Source of the DNA: Prinia subflava
Taxonomy: Eukaryota; Chordata; Aves; Passeriformes; Cisticolidae
Assembly (NCBI RefSeq): GCF_021018805.1
Contig: NC_086247.1
Location: 1,751,501 to 1,815,500 of the forward strand
Length of the DNA stretch: 64,000 nt
Reading direction: 5' to 3'
Shown: one piece after another, positions 1 through 10,590 of the stretch
How positions within the stretch are numbered: position 1 is the stretch's first letter
Layout: each line of letters opens with the position of its first letter
The notes under the pieces: generated by a model
Told to the model about the DNA's origin: nothing
The model's database searches: none
Seen by the model: only the letters and a program-made list of their open reading frames with translations
Made by a program: the position numbers and the translations under genes

Positions 1-12
1 CAAGTTCAGCAT

Positions 13-205
13 AAAAGAGGAGGTAGGTTGGATATTTGGAAGAAATTCTTCCCTGTGAGGGTGAGGAGGTCCTGGCAGAGGTTACCCAGAGAAGCTGTGG
101 CTGCCCCATCCCTGGAATTGTCCAAGGCCAGGTTGGACAGGGCTTGGAGCAATGTGGGGGATGTGAGAGAGGTTGAAACAAGAGGATGGAACTGGAAATC
201 CAGCA
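13..205 (+). mobile_element. CR1 LINE fragment (3' region)
   Basis: Matches the CR1 3' region in forward order: the block from the GGTTGGATAT motif through AAGAAATTCTTCCCTGTGAGG, then AGAAGCTGTGGCTGCCCCATCC, then the GGCCAGGTTGGA block. CR1 is the main avian LINE and moves by target-primed reverse transcription, which leaves 5'-truncated copies. The usual end motif is degraded here. A 62-codon frame inside it is not a gene. Confidence 0.88.
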
Positions 206-526
206 GGGAAAAGTGAGGCTGAACCATCCCCTTCCCTCCTTTGGCCAATAAAAGCTTGGATGGCTTCGGGCCAAAGTGAGCCCCAGCTCTGAGCAGATAT
301 TTAACACCCAATAAATCTTCACCTGCAGCAGGAAGAGCTGCAGATTTGAAACTTTCCCCTGCTCAATTTAGCAAAGCTTTGCAGTGACCAGACTTGGAAC
401 AGCTTCAGGGCTTGCCAAGTCGTTTGGCATCATCTGCTGTCCTGTCTTTTATCTCAAGTACAGACCTTTTTTAATAAAGGCTGTAAAATATTCCTTTATT
501 TTATGGCTGCACAAATATTCCTCAGC

Positions 527-563
<37 letters not shown>

Positions 564-1136
564 TTTCTCACAAAATCTGAGCATATGTGGGTGACTTGAA
601 ACCTCACTGTGAGAGATGTTCCAGCCTTGACAGAAAGCAGAGATATTAAAAGAAAACTCTCCTTGGGCTGCCCATGCACCTAATGAGGCTTTTCAGCTTC
701 CCTCCCCCGTTTTATCTCTGCTGTCCCATTAATGTCCCCTCTTCTGGTGGCTGCTCCTCACGTGCTGCCCATTAAGGACAGATTAAGCAGTGATGGATGG
801 CAGCCTGATTCCCTGGAAGCACGGCTGGCATTAGGAAGTGTGGCACAGGAATTCATTAGGAGCAAAACTGGGTTTGGGCATAACAAACACTTCAGCTCAG
901 AGAGTTCTGTGAATCCCCACCCTTCTCTTGTGTGGGGGCTGGCTGCAAATTTCTCTTCCAGGCAGAGACACGGAGGGTAAAACTGGAAAAAAAAAAGGGG
1001 GAATAAAAAGGAAATACAGGATGAGCTCAAACTATTTCATGGGTTTGAATGACAAAAAGATTAACACTGAGAGGAACTGTGAGGGGGAGTATTGCAGTGC
1101 CCAGTTTAATGAGAAATTGGTGTTGTGGGATAGGGG
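206..1136. other. Unique sequence, no gene seen
   Basis: No repeat family or coding signature recognised except the poly-A run at 531-559. Open frames here are all under 100 codons, lie on both strands, overlap each other and resemble no protein I know. Confidence 0.6.
531..559 (+). repeat. Poly-A run (29 A)
   Basis: Uninterrupted run of 29 adenines preceded by AT-rich sequence. I could not identify a retroposed body upstream and there is no obvious flanking duplication, so I call it only a mononucleotide repeat. Confidence 0.95.
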
Positions 1137-1540
1137 AAATCATGGAAAAGTTGGAAAAGACCTCCAAGTTCATCAAGTCCAACATTTGACCCAATGCCAC
1201 CATATCCAATAAACCGTGTGGCAAAGTGCCAGGTTTACTCCTTTTCCAAGCACTTCCAGGGATGGTGACTCCACCGCTGCCCTGAGGGTCCTGTTCCAGT
1301 GCTTACCTACACTCCCAGTGAAGAAATGTTCCCTAATATCCAACCTGAACCTTCTCTGGCTCAACTTGAGGCTGTTTCCCCTTGTCCTGTCCTTTCTTCC
1401 CCGTGAGAAGAGACCAAATCCCACCTGGCTGCACCCTCCTGTCAGGGAGTTGTAGAGAGTGATGAAGTCTCCCCTGATCCTCTGGTTTTTTCCAGGTTGA
1501 ACATCCCCAGCTCGTTCAGCTTCTCTTCATCACTTATATT
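1137..1540 (-). mobile_element. CR1 LINE fragment, about 400 bp
   Basis: Reverse-oriented CR1. It starts at its degraded 3' end (TTGGAAAAGACCTCCAAG), passes the CACTTCCAGGGATGGTGACTCC and AATATCCAACCTGAACCTTC blocks, and ends near the TTGAACATCCCCAGCTC motif. The GACTCCACC variant and the CTGGCTCAACTTGAGGC variant place it in a different CR1 subfamily from the GGGGCAGCCACAGCTTCTC copies elsewhere in the window. Confidence 0.9.
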
Positions 1541-3027
1541 TCAGATCAATTTCCAGTTCTGGGAATTTTCATAGGAAGTACAACACTGTGTGACTTCCAA
1601 AGGCTGTTTCTTCTGCTCAAGTTTAGCACTGACCCTGAAAAGTCCCTCTCCAAGGAATAATCCCACCAATTCCATGCAGGGCTAGGACACTCTTTGCTCC
1701 ACTGGGGACCAAAACACCTTTAATTCCCACAAGGATTAGTTTGTTTTCCTGGTGCTGAAGAAGAAAATTGGAGGTGTGGAAGGGGATGGAACACTAATTA
1801 ACCTTGCCTGAGATGGAGAATTACTGCAATTATTTCCCAACACGGCTCCAAAGAGGGGAGCACTGGTTTTACACATCCTGCATCCCCACGATTACGAGCT
1901 GGAGTAGCCCTGGCACTGTGTGGGTTATCCCTCTTGTGGTGTGTGTAACGTTCCAAGAGGAAAAACCAGCTGGAGACACGGAGAGGGCACCGAGCCCTCC
2001 CTGCAGAATCCAAATTGCCTCTGCAAACCACCAAATTTATTTTTAACCAGGAGCTGCAAGGAGCAGCCATGAGCTGTTCTCCAGGGGAGTCTCAGGTGGG
2101 GAAAAAAAAGGGAACAGGCTGTTACATTCACCCCCTGGCAAAATTTGGAAAGCTGAGCAACGGGAGGCAGCTTCCATTGGAAGATGAGGGTTTGCTCAAA
2201 TCCAAAGGCTGTGCTCGTTTCTCTTGTTTTCTACCACTGAAAAATGCCAGAGGGCAAATGGCAGCCAAGAGCTCCTTCCTTTATTGTACCCAGACAAAGA
2301 AGTTTCTGCATCAACAGCTTTCTCTCTGATTTATCATCAAAAAGAAAAAAGTCAAAATAACCTTGGGTACCAGCTCACACCAAATGACTGGGAATGGAGG
2401 GAATGTTCCCAGCTCCAAGGACAAATCTTGTATGTTTGCTCAAAACAAAGGCAGGTCGGAGAGAAACCAAAGGCTTTGGAGCTGGGAATAAAGAGGATTT
2501 GTAATGATTTGATCTGCTCAAACCCCTGGGATGGTTGCAAGTGCAACATCTTGGGAAAATCTTCCATTGCTAAGGATCAAATCTCAAGCACGGGTTGGAG
2601 TTATCCCACACAAATCCTTTCTGTGAATCACCTGGGCTCAGGCAACCCCTCAGCCCAGAGCAGAGGCACGGTGCTGATGCTCCCAAAATGAGTCCAGGTG
2701 AGTCCAGGTTAGCCCCAGAATTTATTTAAACTCTTGAAAACACGGGAAGAAAAGATTTATTTTCCTAGGAAGTGCAACAGAACAAGATGAAAGCTCCCAA
2801 GCCATGTGGGTAATTCCAGTGCCTTAGGTTTTCCTCTTGTCCCCACTTCATTTGGCATTTTCAAAGTTTTGGTTGCCCTTCCCACTTGTCCTAACCTGTT
2901 TAAAGCTCAACTTCAGCATTTTTAAAGTGTCAGCCTAAAATATATATTTTTCATTGCTGGATCTCCTCAAACCCACAAATATTGGGTGGTGTCTTAGATC
3001 TCTTAGTGGGGTTCAGGATGCAGTTCT
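1541..3027. other. Unique sequence, no gene seen
   Basis: About 1.5 kb with no recognised repeat. The longest frame, 155 codons at 2224-2691 on the plus strand, has no recognisable domain, uniform low-information composition and no splice or promoter context. I treat it as chance. Confidence 0.55.
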
Positions 3028-3235
3028 CAGGAGGAATTTCTTCATGGAAAGCATTGTTAGGCATTGGAATGGGCTGCCCAGGGAGGTGGTGGAGTCCCCA
3101 TCCCTGGAGGTGTTTGATAAATGACTGCATGTGGCACTCATTGCCTTGTTGACAAGGAGGTGATAGATTAGACTCAATAATCCCAGGTGTCTTTTCCAAC
3201 CTTAATAATTCCGTGATTCTATGATTCTATACTGA
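3028..3235 (+). mobile_element. CR1 LINE 3' end with terminal repeats
   Basis: Forward CR1 ending at its natural terminus: TTTTCCAACCTTAATAATTC followed by GTGATTCTATGATTCTAT, the short direct repeats typical of a CR1 3' end. Upstream it carries the GGAATTTCTTCATGGAAAGC and GGGCTGCCCAGGGAGGTGGT blocks of the GTGGAGTC-type subfamily. Confidence 0.93.
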
Positions 3236-3600
3236 AATAACCACTCTGAGAAGGAAGCGGATTTAAGGAGGAAGGCAGAAGTCTTTGAAGAGCTGCATTG
3301 AAAATCTCCCTGCGAGGTTTTTTCTCCTCTCTTCTGTCATTTTCCTAAAGAGTTCTTCTTGTTCTCCACTCTTTATCCTGGAATAATTTCTCTGCCTTTG
3401 CAACCCTGGTCAGCAGGGAGCCACGGCTCTTCAAGCCATGACACATCAATCATTTGAGGGACTGAGGTGCAGGGCCAAAAAACAAATTCCTGTGAGGAAA
3501 AAAATCTCCTTCCCTCTTCTCCTTTGAACTGTGGGAGAAGCTGGCACAGCATTTCAAAATTCAGGTGTGGTATGTCCTGGAAAGGACTGAAATTTTCTTT
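3236..3600. other. Unique spacer
   Basis: No repeat, RNA or coding signal recognised between two forward CR1 fragments. Confidence 0.5.
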
Positions 3601-3747
3601 AGAGGAGGTTTAAATTGGGTATTAGGAAAAAGTTCTTCATGGAAAGGGTTGCCAAGCATTGGAACAAGATGCCCTGGGAACTGGTGAACTCGCCATCCCT
3701 CAAAGTGTTCAAAAAAAGTGTGGATGTGGCATTTGAGGACATATTTT
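3601..3747 (+). mobile_element. CR1 LINE fragment lacking its 3' end
   Basis: Forward CR1 block: AATTGGGTATTAGGAAAAAG, TTCTTCATGGAAAGGGTTGC and AGCATTGGAACAAGATGCCC. It stops after GTGGATGTGGCATTTGAGG, before the terminal motif, so the 3' end was deleted or has diverged beyond recognition. Confidence 0.88.
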
Positions 3748-4258
3748 CCATCTTTTTCTCTGTGACACAGACAAATCCATGCAGAATGTGGGAGTTGGGA
3801 GTGATTTCAGCAGAACTGTGTCAGCTCAAGGACCTTGAGAATGGTTCAAAGGCACAAACTCCTAACCCAGCTCTCTTTGTCCTTGGCAGGTGTAATTCCA
3901 CTGACATCGGAATTAGGAAGCTGATGAGCAAATCCATCATCTTCTCCCTCAAGTGTAGATGACAACTGTGGTTGCAACAAAGCCACGTCCTGAAGGACGT
4001 CCTAGGAGCTGCTGCCCTGTTCTACATTTTCCAAACTCCAGTGCTGCCAGCAGGGGAAAGGGATTTGCATTGGTTTGATAGCTTGGGAAAATAAGGACAT
4101 TAATGAAGAATTCGCCGCCTTCAACTCAGTCCCAGAGGATCTGCCTTGTGCACAAACCCCTCTCTATAAAATTCCTTATTTTTTTCACCTTGTAGTGGAA
4201 ATTCCAGCTGTGCTCGCATTTAGGAAATGCTTTTCCTCTGAATTTCAAAAGGATGGGA
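3748..4258. other. Unique spacer
   Basis: No recognisable feature. Part of a 149-codon frame enters the A/C-rich tract that follows and reads poly-Lys/Pro/Thr/Asn there, which is a repeat artefact. Confidence 0.5.
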
Positions 4259-4514
4259 AAAAAACCCCAAACCCAAACAAACAAACAAAAACCAACAAAA
4301 AACAAACAAAAAACCCAAAAACCCCCCAAACTAACAAAAAAACCAACAAAAAACCCCCAACCCCCCCCCAAAAAACCCCAAAACAAAACAAAAAACAAAA
4401 AACAAAAAACAAAAAACACCCAAAAAACAACCCCCCCAAAACAACCCCACAAAAAACCCCCAAACAACAAACAAACAAACAAACAAAAACCAAAAGAAAA
4501 AAAACAACAACAAG
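4259..4514 (+). repeat. A/C-only low-complexity tract
   Basis: About 250 bp made almost only of A and C, mixing AAAC, AAAAC, CAAAAA and C runs of up to about nine. Most frames stay open on both strands, giving spurious Lys/Pro/Thr/Gln-rich and Phe/Gly/Val-rich translations of 102 to 149 codons. It resembles the tracts at 9.8, 27.3 and 60.3 kb. Confidence 0.93.
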
Positions 4515-4813
4515 GGAAGAATGAGCCCCACAGTCCCTCCCTGAAAAATCCAAGCAGCTGTGGAGTGAGGACATCTGCTGTGCAGGATAAACCACATAAA
4601 CCGTGCTGGGATTTGGAGAGAATGTTGGGACTTTTCCACTGAACTGATCAGGGTTTAGTATTTAATATTCCATTGAATATCATATATTCCAAAAAACCAC
4701 ATTTATTGATTTATTAATAATTTGGCTTCTTCTTTTTCACCAGAAGGGAAAATGAGTTCAACAAGTGTTTGGGCAACACTTCAGCCTCAAGTTGGGATTT
4801 TTGGGCTTGTCTG

Positions 4814-4878
4814 TGCAGGGCCAGGAGTTGGACTTGATGACCCTTGTGGGTCCCTTCCAGCTATAATTCCATGAAATC
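4814..4878 (+). mobile_element. CR1 LINE terminal fragment
   Basis: Only the last part of a CR1 remains: GGCCAGGAGTTGGACTTGAT, then GGGTCCCTTCCAGCTATAAT and TCCATGAAAT. The copy is strongly 5'-truncated. Confidence 0.8.
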
Positions 4879-5037
4879 CTGTTTGCACAAGTTGATCACC
4901 AAATACTTTTAGGCCTCTGAACAGAGGAAAATACATAAAATCATGAGTTACAGAAAAAGTAGGAAAATATTTACTCCTTGAGGGGTTTGGTTCCTCAAAA
5001 TCCTATCCAGATATCTGAAATACTGTGGTTAAAGACC

Positions 5038-5265
5038 ATGGAATCATGGTTTGGGTTTGAATGGGCCTTCAAGGCCATCTCATTCCAACCCCCTGCCATG
5101 GGCAGGGACACCTTCACTATCCCAGGTTGCTCCAAGCCCCATCCAATCTTGGATGTTTCTCTGGACAGCCTGTGCTGGGGCCTCACCAGCCTCAGGGAAG
5201 AATTCCTCTCTCACCTCCAGTCTAAACCTGTTCCCTTTCAGTTTGAAGCCATCAGGGATTTACAC
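5038..5265 (-). mobile_element. CR1 LINE 3' region
   Basis: Reverse CR1 starting at its terminus (CATGGAATCATGGTTTGGGT), then CATTCCAACCCCCTGCCATG, the TTGCTCCAAGCCCCATCCA block and GAAGAATTCCTCTCTCACC. The GGACACTTCCAGGGATGGGG to TTCTC segment is shortened by an internal deletion. Confidence 0.92.
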
Positions 5266-7056
5266 AACCAGACACCACCTGATCCTTCTCAAGCCTTGAA
5301 CTACTTGGGGGTCTTAAAATCCGGAGTCCTGCTGACAAGCTCAGATTTTGGGGGTTTTGGGGGATGTCATTTCAGGATGCTGGCAACACTCTCCTTTATC
5401 CAATGTCTTTTGATTCCCAGTGGGAAGCTGCTTAATAAAATGTGGCAGGAGTCTGTTGACTCACTTTGCACCTTTATGTGAAGATCAGTGTCTGATGGAT
5501 CAGTGACGCAATGGAAGAGGGATGAGAGGAAAAAGAGAACAGATGAAAAAAAAAAAAAAAAAGGAAAAAGAAGAGAAAGAAGTGATGAATCTCTTACCAA
5601 TTCCCCCAAGCTCCAGGCAGTCAATAATCTGACATGAGCTGTGCCTAGGGGAGGCTCGTATTTTCAGACAGGATATTAAGACATGCAAGGAGGAGAAAGA
5701 GAAGCATAAGTGAGTTTTGCAGATCCCACTGGGCAATGGGGAAGTCCCAAACACATTTTTCCCTCTCTTTCCCCTTTCCCTTTGTCTACCAGATCAGATT
5801 AACCCCTTCCTCATTCCTGAGTGTGCATTGCATTTGCTGTCATTCAAGAAATAAATCTGCCATCCAAACTCAGGAGAAAAGGGCCAAGGAAGACACACAG
5901 CTGAAAAATTAATTTGCACAAGAGTCTGAGCAGCAAAAAGAAGATTTGCCTTGGAGCTGCTCATTAGCCAGGCTGATGACAAAGGGAAAATAAAAAGAAG
6001 GTGAGTTTTAAGGCATCTTTCCAGCCAAGGCACTCAAACATCCATTTCCATCTGCCCAGGATGAGCAACTTTGCATGAATTAGGCTCATGTGCACCATAT
6101 GTCTCTTTATTTCCATCTTTATCCTCTTTGCAAAGCTGTTTGAAGAAAAGATGCCAAGTTGGTGTTTAAGAGGTTCAGAAAGTTCAGCGCTGGGAAGAAA
6201 AAAGCAACAAGCTCAAAAAACCCTAAAAAAGCCTCCTAGAACAAAATACAAAACCCTCAACCCCCCTGCCTAATCACTCTCACTAAAGAATTTGCATAAT
6301 TTGCCTTTACTTTCGCTGGTTTTACTGGCAGTACAATTGTTCCAGCGAAGCAAGAGACAATTAATTACCGATATTCACTTTAACCGAGTTTAAATAACAA
6401 TTAGAAGTGCATCAATTGTCAGCAGACACAGGGATATAAACCAGAAACCGAGGGCTGGGTAAACCAGGTCAGTGAGTCCTGAGTGTGCGGCCCGAAGGCA
6501 GGAACAGCTGTTTCCAAGCTATAAAAGACAATGTTTGTCTGCTCCTTTCCTGGAGATTTCTCTTCCTGGCTGGCATTCGGCTCAGGGGCTGCAGACGACT
6601 CTTAGGAGGCAGCTTTGAGGCATCATCATCACTTCAGTGGAAGTTAAATAGAGCACAAACGAGCCCTCTGCAGTTTGTTTCTTCACCCTGAACTTTGGAA
6701 GGCAGGTCACACATGGACCTTCCGTGAAGTAACAACTTCTGTTTGTGATGAAATGGAGGAATCAACACAGGAAAGTGTCCTGGAGTAAAAGAACCCACAC
6801 AGAAAAGTGTCCTGACCACCTGCTTTGGGATAAAAAATAGAAAGGAAGGTGATGGCAAAGGCCTGGACATGAAGAGTCCTTGGGGAGTTGAGATCTGATC
6901 CCTTACAAGTTTAAATGTGCCATGTTTTGTGCCATGAGGAGAAACAAGCAGAGGAAGCAGAGGTTTCCTAGAAAAAGCCACAGATAACACTTAGATTCTT
7001 CATTTTATTGCCTTATCTTCGTGAAAAATTCCCCAGTTAGGTTTGGTTTTGGGAGA
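5266..7056. other. Unique sequence with a possible conserved element
   Basis: Nearly 1.8 kb free of mobile elements apart from 17 A at 5546-5562. No coding frame stands out. The stretch at about 6290-6440 looks less degenerate than its surroundings and is described separately. Confidence 0.5.
6290..6440. promoter_or_regulatory. Candidate conserved noncoding element
   Basis: Repeat-free stretch with several transcription-factor-like words close together: a homeodomain-type TAATTA near 6362 and two CAATTG E-box-like words near 6338 and 6413, in AT-rich sequence containing ACCGATATT and AACCGAGTT. This is a guess from texture only; conservation cannot be judged from a single sequence. Confidence 0.2.
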
Positions 7057-7388
7057 ACCATGGAGTGGTTTGGGTTGGAAAAGACCTTAGAGATGCTCTT
7101 GTTCCAACTCCCTGCCATGGACAGGGACATCTACACTGTCCCAGGTTGTTCCAACCCCACCCAACCTGGCCTTGGACACTTCCAGGGATGGGGCAGCCAC
7201 AGCTTCTCTGGGCAACCCGTGCCAGGGCCTCACAATCCCAAATTTCTTCCTTATATCCAATCTTAATCCACACTCTGTCAGTTTGAAGCCATTCCCCCTT
7301 GCCCTGTCAATTCACACTCCAGTAAATGGTCTCTTCTCATCTTTCTTGTCAGCTCCCTTCAAGCACTGGAAGGAATTTGGATAAGTTG
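7057..7388 (-). mobile_element. CR1 LINE 3' region, about 330 bp
   Basis: Reverse CR1 with the usual order of blocks: GTGGTTTGGGTTGGAAAAGA, CTGCCATGGACAGGGACATC, GGACACTTCCAGGGATGGGG, GCAGCCACAGCTTCTCTGGG, CCAATCTTAATCC, TTTGAAGCCATTCCCCCTTG and CCTTCAAGCACTGGAAGG. Both ends are recognisable. Confidence 0.95.
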
Positions 7389-7898
7389 AGCCTCATTTCT
7401 TGGTTCTGAATATAAAAGTTTGCATTCAGGTGGACTGAGCTGATTCATCTTGGTTCAGCTTCCTCCAAAATTCCAAACTCTCTGTGGAACCCCCCTGCCC
7501 TACTCAGAGGCAGAGTCAGAAACGCTGTCAGGAGTGATTTTATTCCTCTTCCCAAATCACTGGCAGTGATGCTGAAAACTTCTTGCAGAACCTGCGTCAG
7601 CGATGATTCTCCACTGACAAGTTCTTCCTGAGATCCGTCATTTGACCACCTTTTAATTGATTTGATATTTATATTTCTCTTTTACTTCTTTTTCTCCTTT
7701 TAATATGACTCTTGGAAATGAATCAAACCCGTTAGAAAAGTCTCACACCGAGGCTGTTCCCACTATCACCAATCTTTTATCTCCTCAGAAACATAATCAG
7801 AGCCTGGCTTGACAAGGCTCCCTTCCATGAAGCACCTTGACTGACATTAATTGTGTTCTGACCCTCTGGTTCTTTATTGATTGCATCATTTAGCTTTT

Positions 7899-7900
<2 letters not shown>

Positions 7901-7941
<41 letters not shown>

Positions 7942-7997
7942 CCTTTTTTTGCTTTTTTTTCTTTTTTTTTTTCCCCTTTTTTTTCTTTTTTTATTTT
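7901..7997 (-). repeat. T-rich tract starting with T41
   Basis: Forty-one uninterrupted T (7901-7941), then T-rich sequence broken by short CC, GC and CCCC steps to about 7997. On the minus strand this is an A-rich tract. No adjacent retroposed body was identified. Confidence 0.93.
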
Positions 7998-8037
7998 TAC
8001 CCCACTATTTTGTGTAGAATTGATGCTCAGGCTTAGA

Positions 8038-8097
8038 AACTGATAATTGCCCTCACCAGCTGATAATTGCCATCACCAGCTGACAATTGTCATCTCA
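8038..8097 (+). repeat. 20-bp tandem repeat, about 2.8 copies
   Basis: The words TGATAATTGC, TGATAATTGC and TGACAATTGT start at 8041, 8061 and 8081, separated by CCTCACCAGC and CATCACCAGC, giving an exact 20-bp period. This is a small minisatellite of unknown role. Confidence 0.9.
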
Positions 8098-8189
8098 TTT
8101 CTCCTGTCCCACGTGATGTCAGTTTGAGATTTTTGTGGATCTTCTTGCCCAAACTGTGGTGCTCTGATGAGCTTTATTTATGTAGTTAA

Positions 8190-8258
8190 TAGTTTATGGA
8201 ACTAAATGGTCCTTAAAGTCCCTCCCAACCTAAACCATTCCATATTCCCATGATTTAG
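8190..8258 (+). mobile_element. CR1 LINE terminal fragment
   Basis: The last 70 bp of a CR1: GGTCCTTAAAGTCCCTCCC, AACCTAAACCATTCCATATT and CCCATGATTT. Confidence 0.82.
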
Positions 8259-8599
8259 GAACTGAATGAACACTGAGAGGTGAGGCCCTTCCTCTGCTCC
8301 CTGTCTCCACGAGGAATGTGCTCCTGGAAAGCCAAATCCTGAGTGAAGAGCAGGGAGTGCTGAGTTCCTGCCTAGAAATTCCCCCTCACTCCATGAAAGG
8401 TGATATTTAGCTGTCTCAAATTTTTTAATATTGTTATATACAAGAAAATATCCTCCTTTGCTCTTCCATGCCCAGTTTTCTCAGGATAAAGCTGGGATAT
8501 TTTTGTTTGGATCTTTATCCTGTTACTCACAGGATAAAACTGGGATATTTGTGTTTGACTGTCCTGAACTGGTAGGAGTTCACAAAATCCTGTTTGTGG
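8259..8599. other. Unique spacer with a partial internal duplication
   Basis: Two similar blocks, 8481-8509 and 8529-8558, share AGGATAAA(G/A)CTGGGATATT followed by TTGTTTG or GTGTTTG, about 49 bp apart. The intervening TTTATCCTG is partly complementary to AGGATAAA, so a hairpin is possible. Confidence 0.6.
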
Positions 8600-8692
8600 G
8601 CATTCTTGGAGGTGACTGCAGCTGTGTTTTGCCCAGTGGAGGATGCATGAGAATTTTTGATGACCTTTAAGGTCCTTTCCAACCCATTCCAC
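8600..8692 (+). mobile_element. CR1 LINE terminal fragment, diverged
   Basis: Recognised by GATGACCTTTAAGGTCCTTT followed by CCAACCCATTCCACG. The upstream 60 bp is only weakly CR1-like. Confidence 0.72.
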
Positions 8693-9218
8693 GTTTCTCT
8701 GCTAAACTGCAGCAGTTTAACATCAGTGGAGTGCAGCAGGATGTGAGAGAGCTCAGATCAGCTGCTGGAATTTCTGCAGGGCCTTTGTTAACAGCACAGC
8801 TGGCCCGTGACAGTGAAAGGGCCACCCCAGGACAAGCCCAATGAATTATCTCCTATTTAATTCAACAGGAGATATCTTTTTTATCTCCAGGGCACTGGAG
8901 ATGAGGTTTGATGTCAGGAATGGCAGAACCCTGTAACAGGAGCTGCCCAGAGTTCAGTAATTCCAGAAATCTGCAGTCCTGAGTGCTGAGCCTGCAATAA
9001 GCAGCTTGGTGGGAGGTTATTTAAAATAGTTTTATGTTGATTTGTGTGTTTAACCACTCACTCAGTTCGTTACAAAGCATCACTCGTGGCTGGCTGCGTT
9101 TCCAGTCCGGTTTCCCAGGGAAATGGAATCCATGGGAAACACCTTAGGAGGAGTTTGTCTCATCCCTTGTTACCTGCTCATCCTCTTCACTGACACAGAA
9201 CAGGCAATGGAATTTTTT
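8693..9218. other. Unique spacer
   Basis: No repeat, RNA or coding feature recognised. Confidence 0.5.
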
Positions 9219-9366
9219 GGCCAGAGAAGCTGTGGCTGCCCCATCCCTGGAAGTGCTCAAGGCCAGGCTGGACAGGAACAACCTGGGACAGTGGAAGGTG
9301 TCCCTGCCTGTGGAATGAGGTGATTTTTAATGTCTTTTCCAACATAAACCGACCTGGGATTTTGTG
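9219..9366 (+). mobile_element. CR1 LINE 3' region
   Basis: Forward CR1: AGAAGCTGTGGCTGCCCCAT, GGAAGTGCTCAAGGCCAGGC, AGTGGAAGGTGTCCCTGCC, and the degraded end TTTTCCAACATAAACC followed by GGGATTTTGTG. Confidence 0.93.
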
Positions 9367-9817
9367 AAAAGGAGTTTGAAGACTTTAATGTGTGGGTTTC
9401 GTGGTGAAACACCTGTCTGAGGGAGGAGGGCTCTTGTCTGCATTGCAGGGAGGCAGAGCAGGCTGCCACAGGATGGAGATGGAGGGAATACAGAAAGAAA
9501 GGAAAAGCTGGCAAGACAGAAAAAGTCACAGGGAGATAGATTTGGGGCAATTCTGGATCATACTGGACTGGGGGAATTGTGGAATGGCCTTGGAGAACTA
9601 AAAACCTGAGCTCAGGTACCCGAGCTGTAGCTCTGGGGGTTTGGAAGGATGGGCAACTCCCCTTGGATTCTCATCCCTGATTTTCCACAGTCATTAATAC
9701 CAGTTCACTTCCCGCTTTTGGGCACAGGATCTGATGTCCCTACAATCCTTTTCCAGGTGCAGTGCACTTCTGGCAGCTGATATTTTCCAGGCAGGTGAAA
9801 TTTCCCTTGTTTCCCCC
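9367..9817. other. Unique spacer
   Basis: No recognised repeat or gene. Short overlapping frames on both strands look like chance. Confidence 0.5.
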
Positions 9818-9937
9818 TTTTTTGTTTTTGTTTTTGGTGTTTTTGTTTTTGTTTTTGTTTTTCTTTTTCTTTTTCTTTTTGCTTTTGTTTTTGCTTTTTG
9901 TTTTTTGCTTTTTGCTTTGTTTTGTTTTGTTTTTTGC
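9818..9937 (-). repeat. TTTTTG-type low-complexity tract
   Basis: About 120 bp of TTTTTG, TTTTTC and TTTTG units; on the minus strand it reads as a CAAAAA-like tract. The 89 to 178 codon frames across it are spurious poly-Phe/Val/Leu and poly-Lys translations. Confidence 0.93.
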
Positions 9938-10465
9938 CTTTTCCAGCACTGCATGCTGTTCAAACTGGGGTTGGTTATTAGGAAGAGTTCCAAGAGCGAG
10001 TGAAGGTGGGGACACTCCCTCCCTCCCCTCTGCAGCATCCACCACACACAAATCCCTGCACAAACATCCTGTGCTGGCTCTTTGCACACCTGCAGCATGC
10101 CCAGGCATGGATAAATCCCAGTTTTCTGCACAAACTCACCATTTACTGTTACACCACAGTGCTGTTCTCAGCAGCAATGGAAATATCAGAGCCTTGTGCC
10201 TCCCCCTCACAGCCTGGAAAAATTCATCCTGGCTCCCTGGTTCATACACACACACAAATTCTGTGTTTACAGCAACCTCAGAGCTTCTTGCACGCTGAAA
10301 TAACCCTGTTTCCTCAAAACAGCCACACTTTTCCTTAACCCCACTCACTCTGGACTTGCACACCACTAACAGAGATCTCTGAGCACTCTGTATTCTATGG
10401 TTTCTTTTCTTTCTTCAAATTTAAATTCATAAAATATTTTCATAATTTTTCATAAAATTTATTAT
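9938..10465. other. Unique spacer
   Basis: Nothing recognised apart from a short ACACACACA run near 10249 and an AT-rich patch just before the CR1 at 10466. Confidence 0.5.
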
Positions 10466-10590
10466 GAAATCATAGAATCACAGAATGGTTTGGGTCAGAA
10501 GAGATCTGAAAATTCATTTTGTTCCACCCACCTTCCACTAGACCACTTTGCTCCAAGTCCTCCTGGCCTTGAACACTTTGAAGGATGGAG
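10466..10590 (-). mobile_element. CR1 LINE 3' end
   Basis: Reverse CR1 with a well-kept terminus: ATCATAGAATCACAGAATGG and TTTGGGTCAGAAGAGATC, then CCTTCCACTAGACCACTTTG and CTGGCCTTGAACAC. It stops shortly after. Confidence 0.92.

Larger units (their letters stand above)
7389..8189. other. Unique sequence around a T-rich tract
   Basis: Nothing coding recognised. It contains the T-rich tract (7901-7997) and a short 20-bp tandem repeat (8038-8097), both listed separately. Confidence 0.5.

Noticed and set aside
531..559. Poly-A tail of a processed pseudogene
   Set aside because: No gene-like body upstream and no flanking duplication. The same applies to the poly-A at 37511-37563 and the poly-T at 34307-34350.
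2224..2691. 155-codon plus-strand frame
   Set aside because: No recognisable protein features; length is within reach of chance in a 64-kb window read in six frames.
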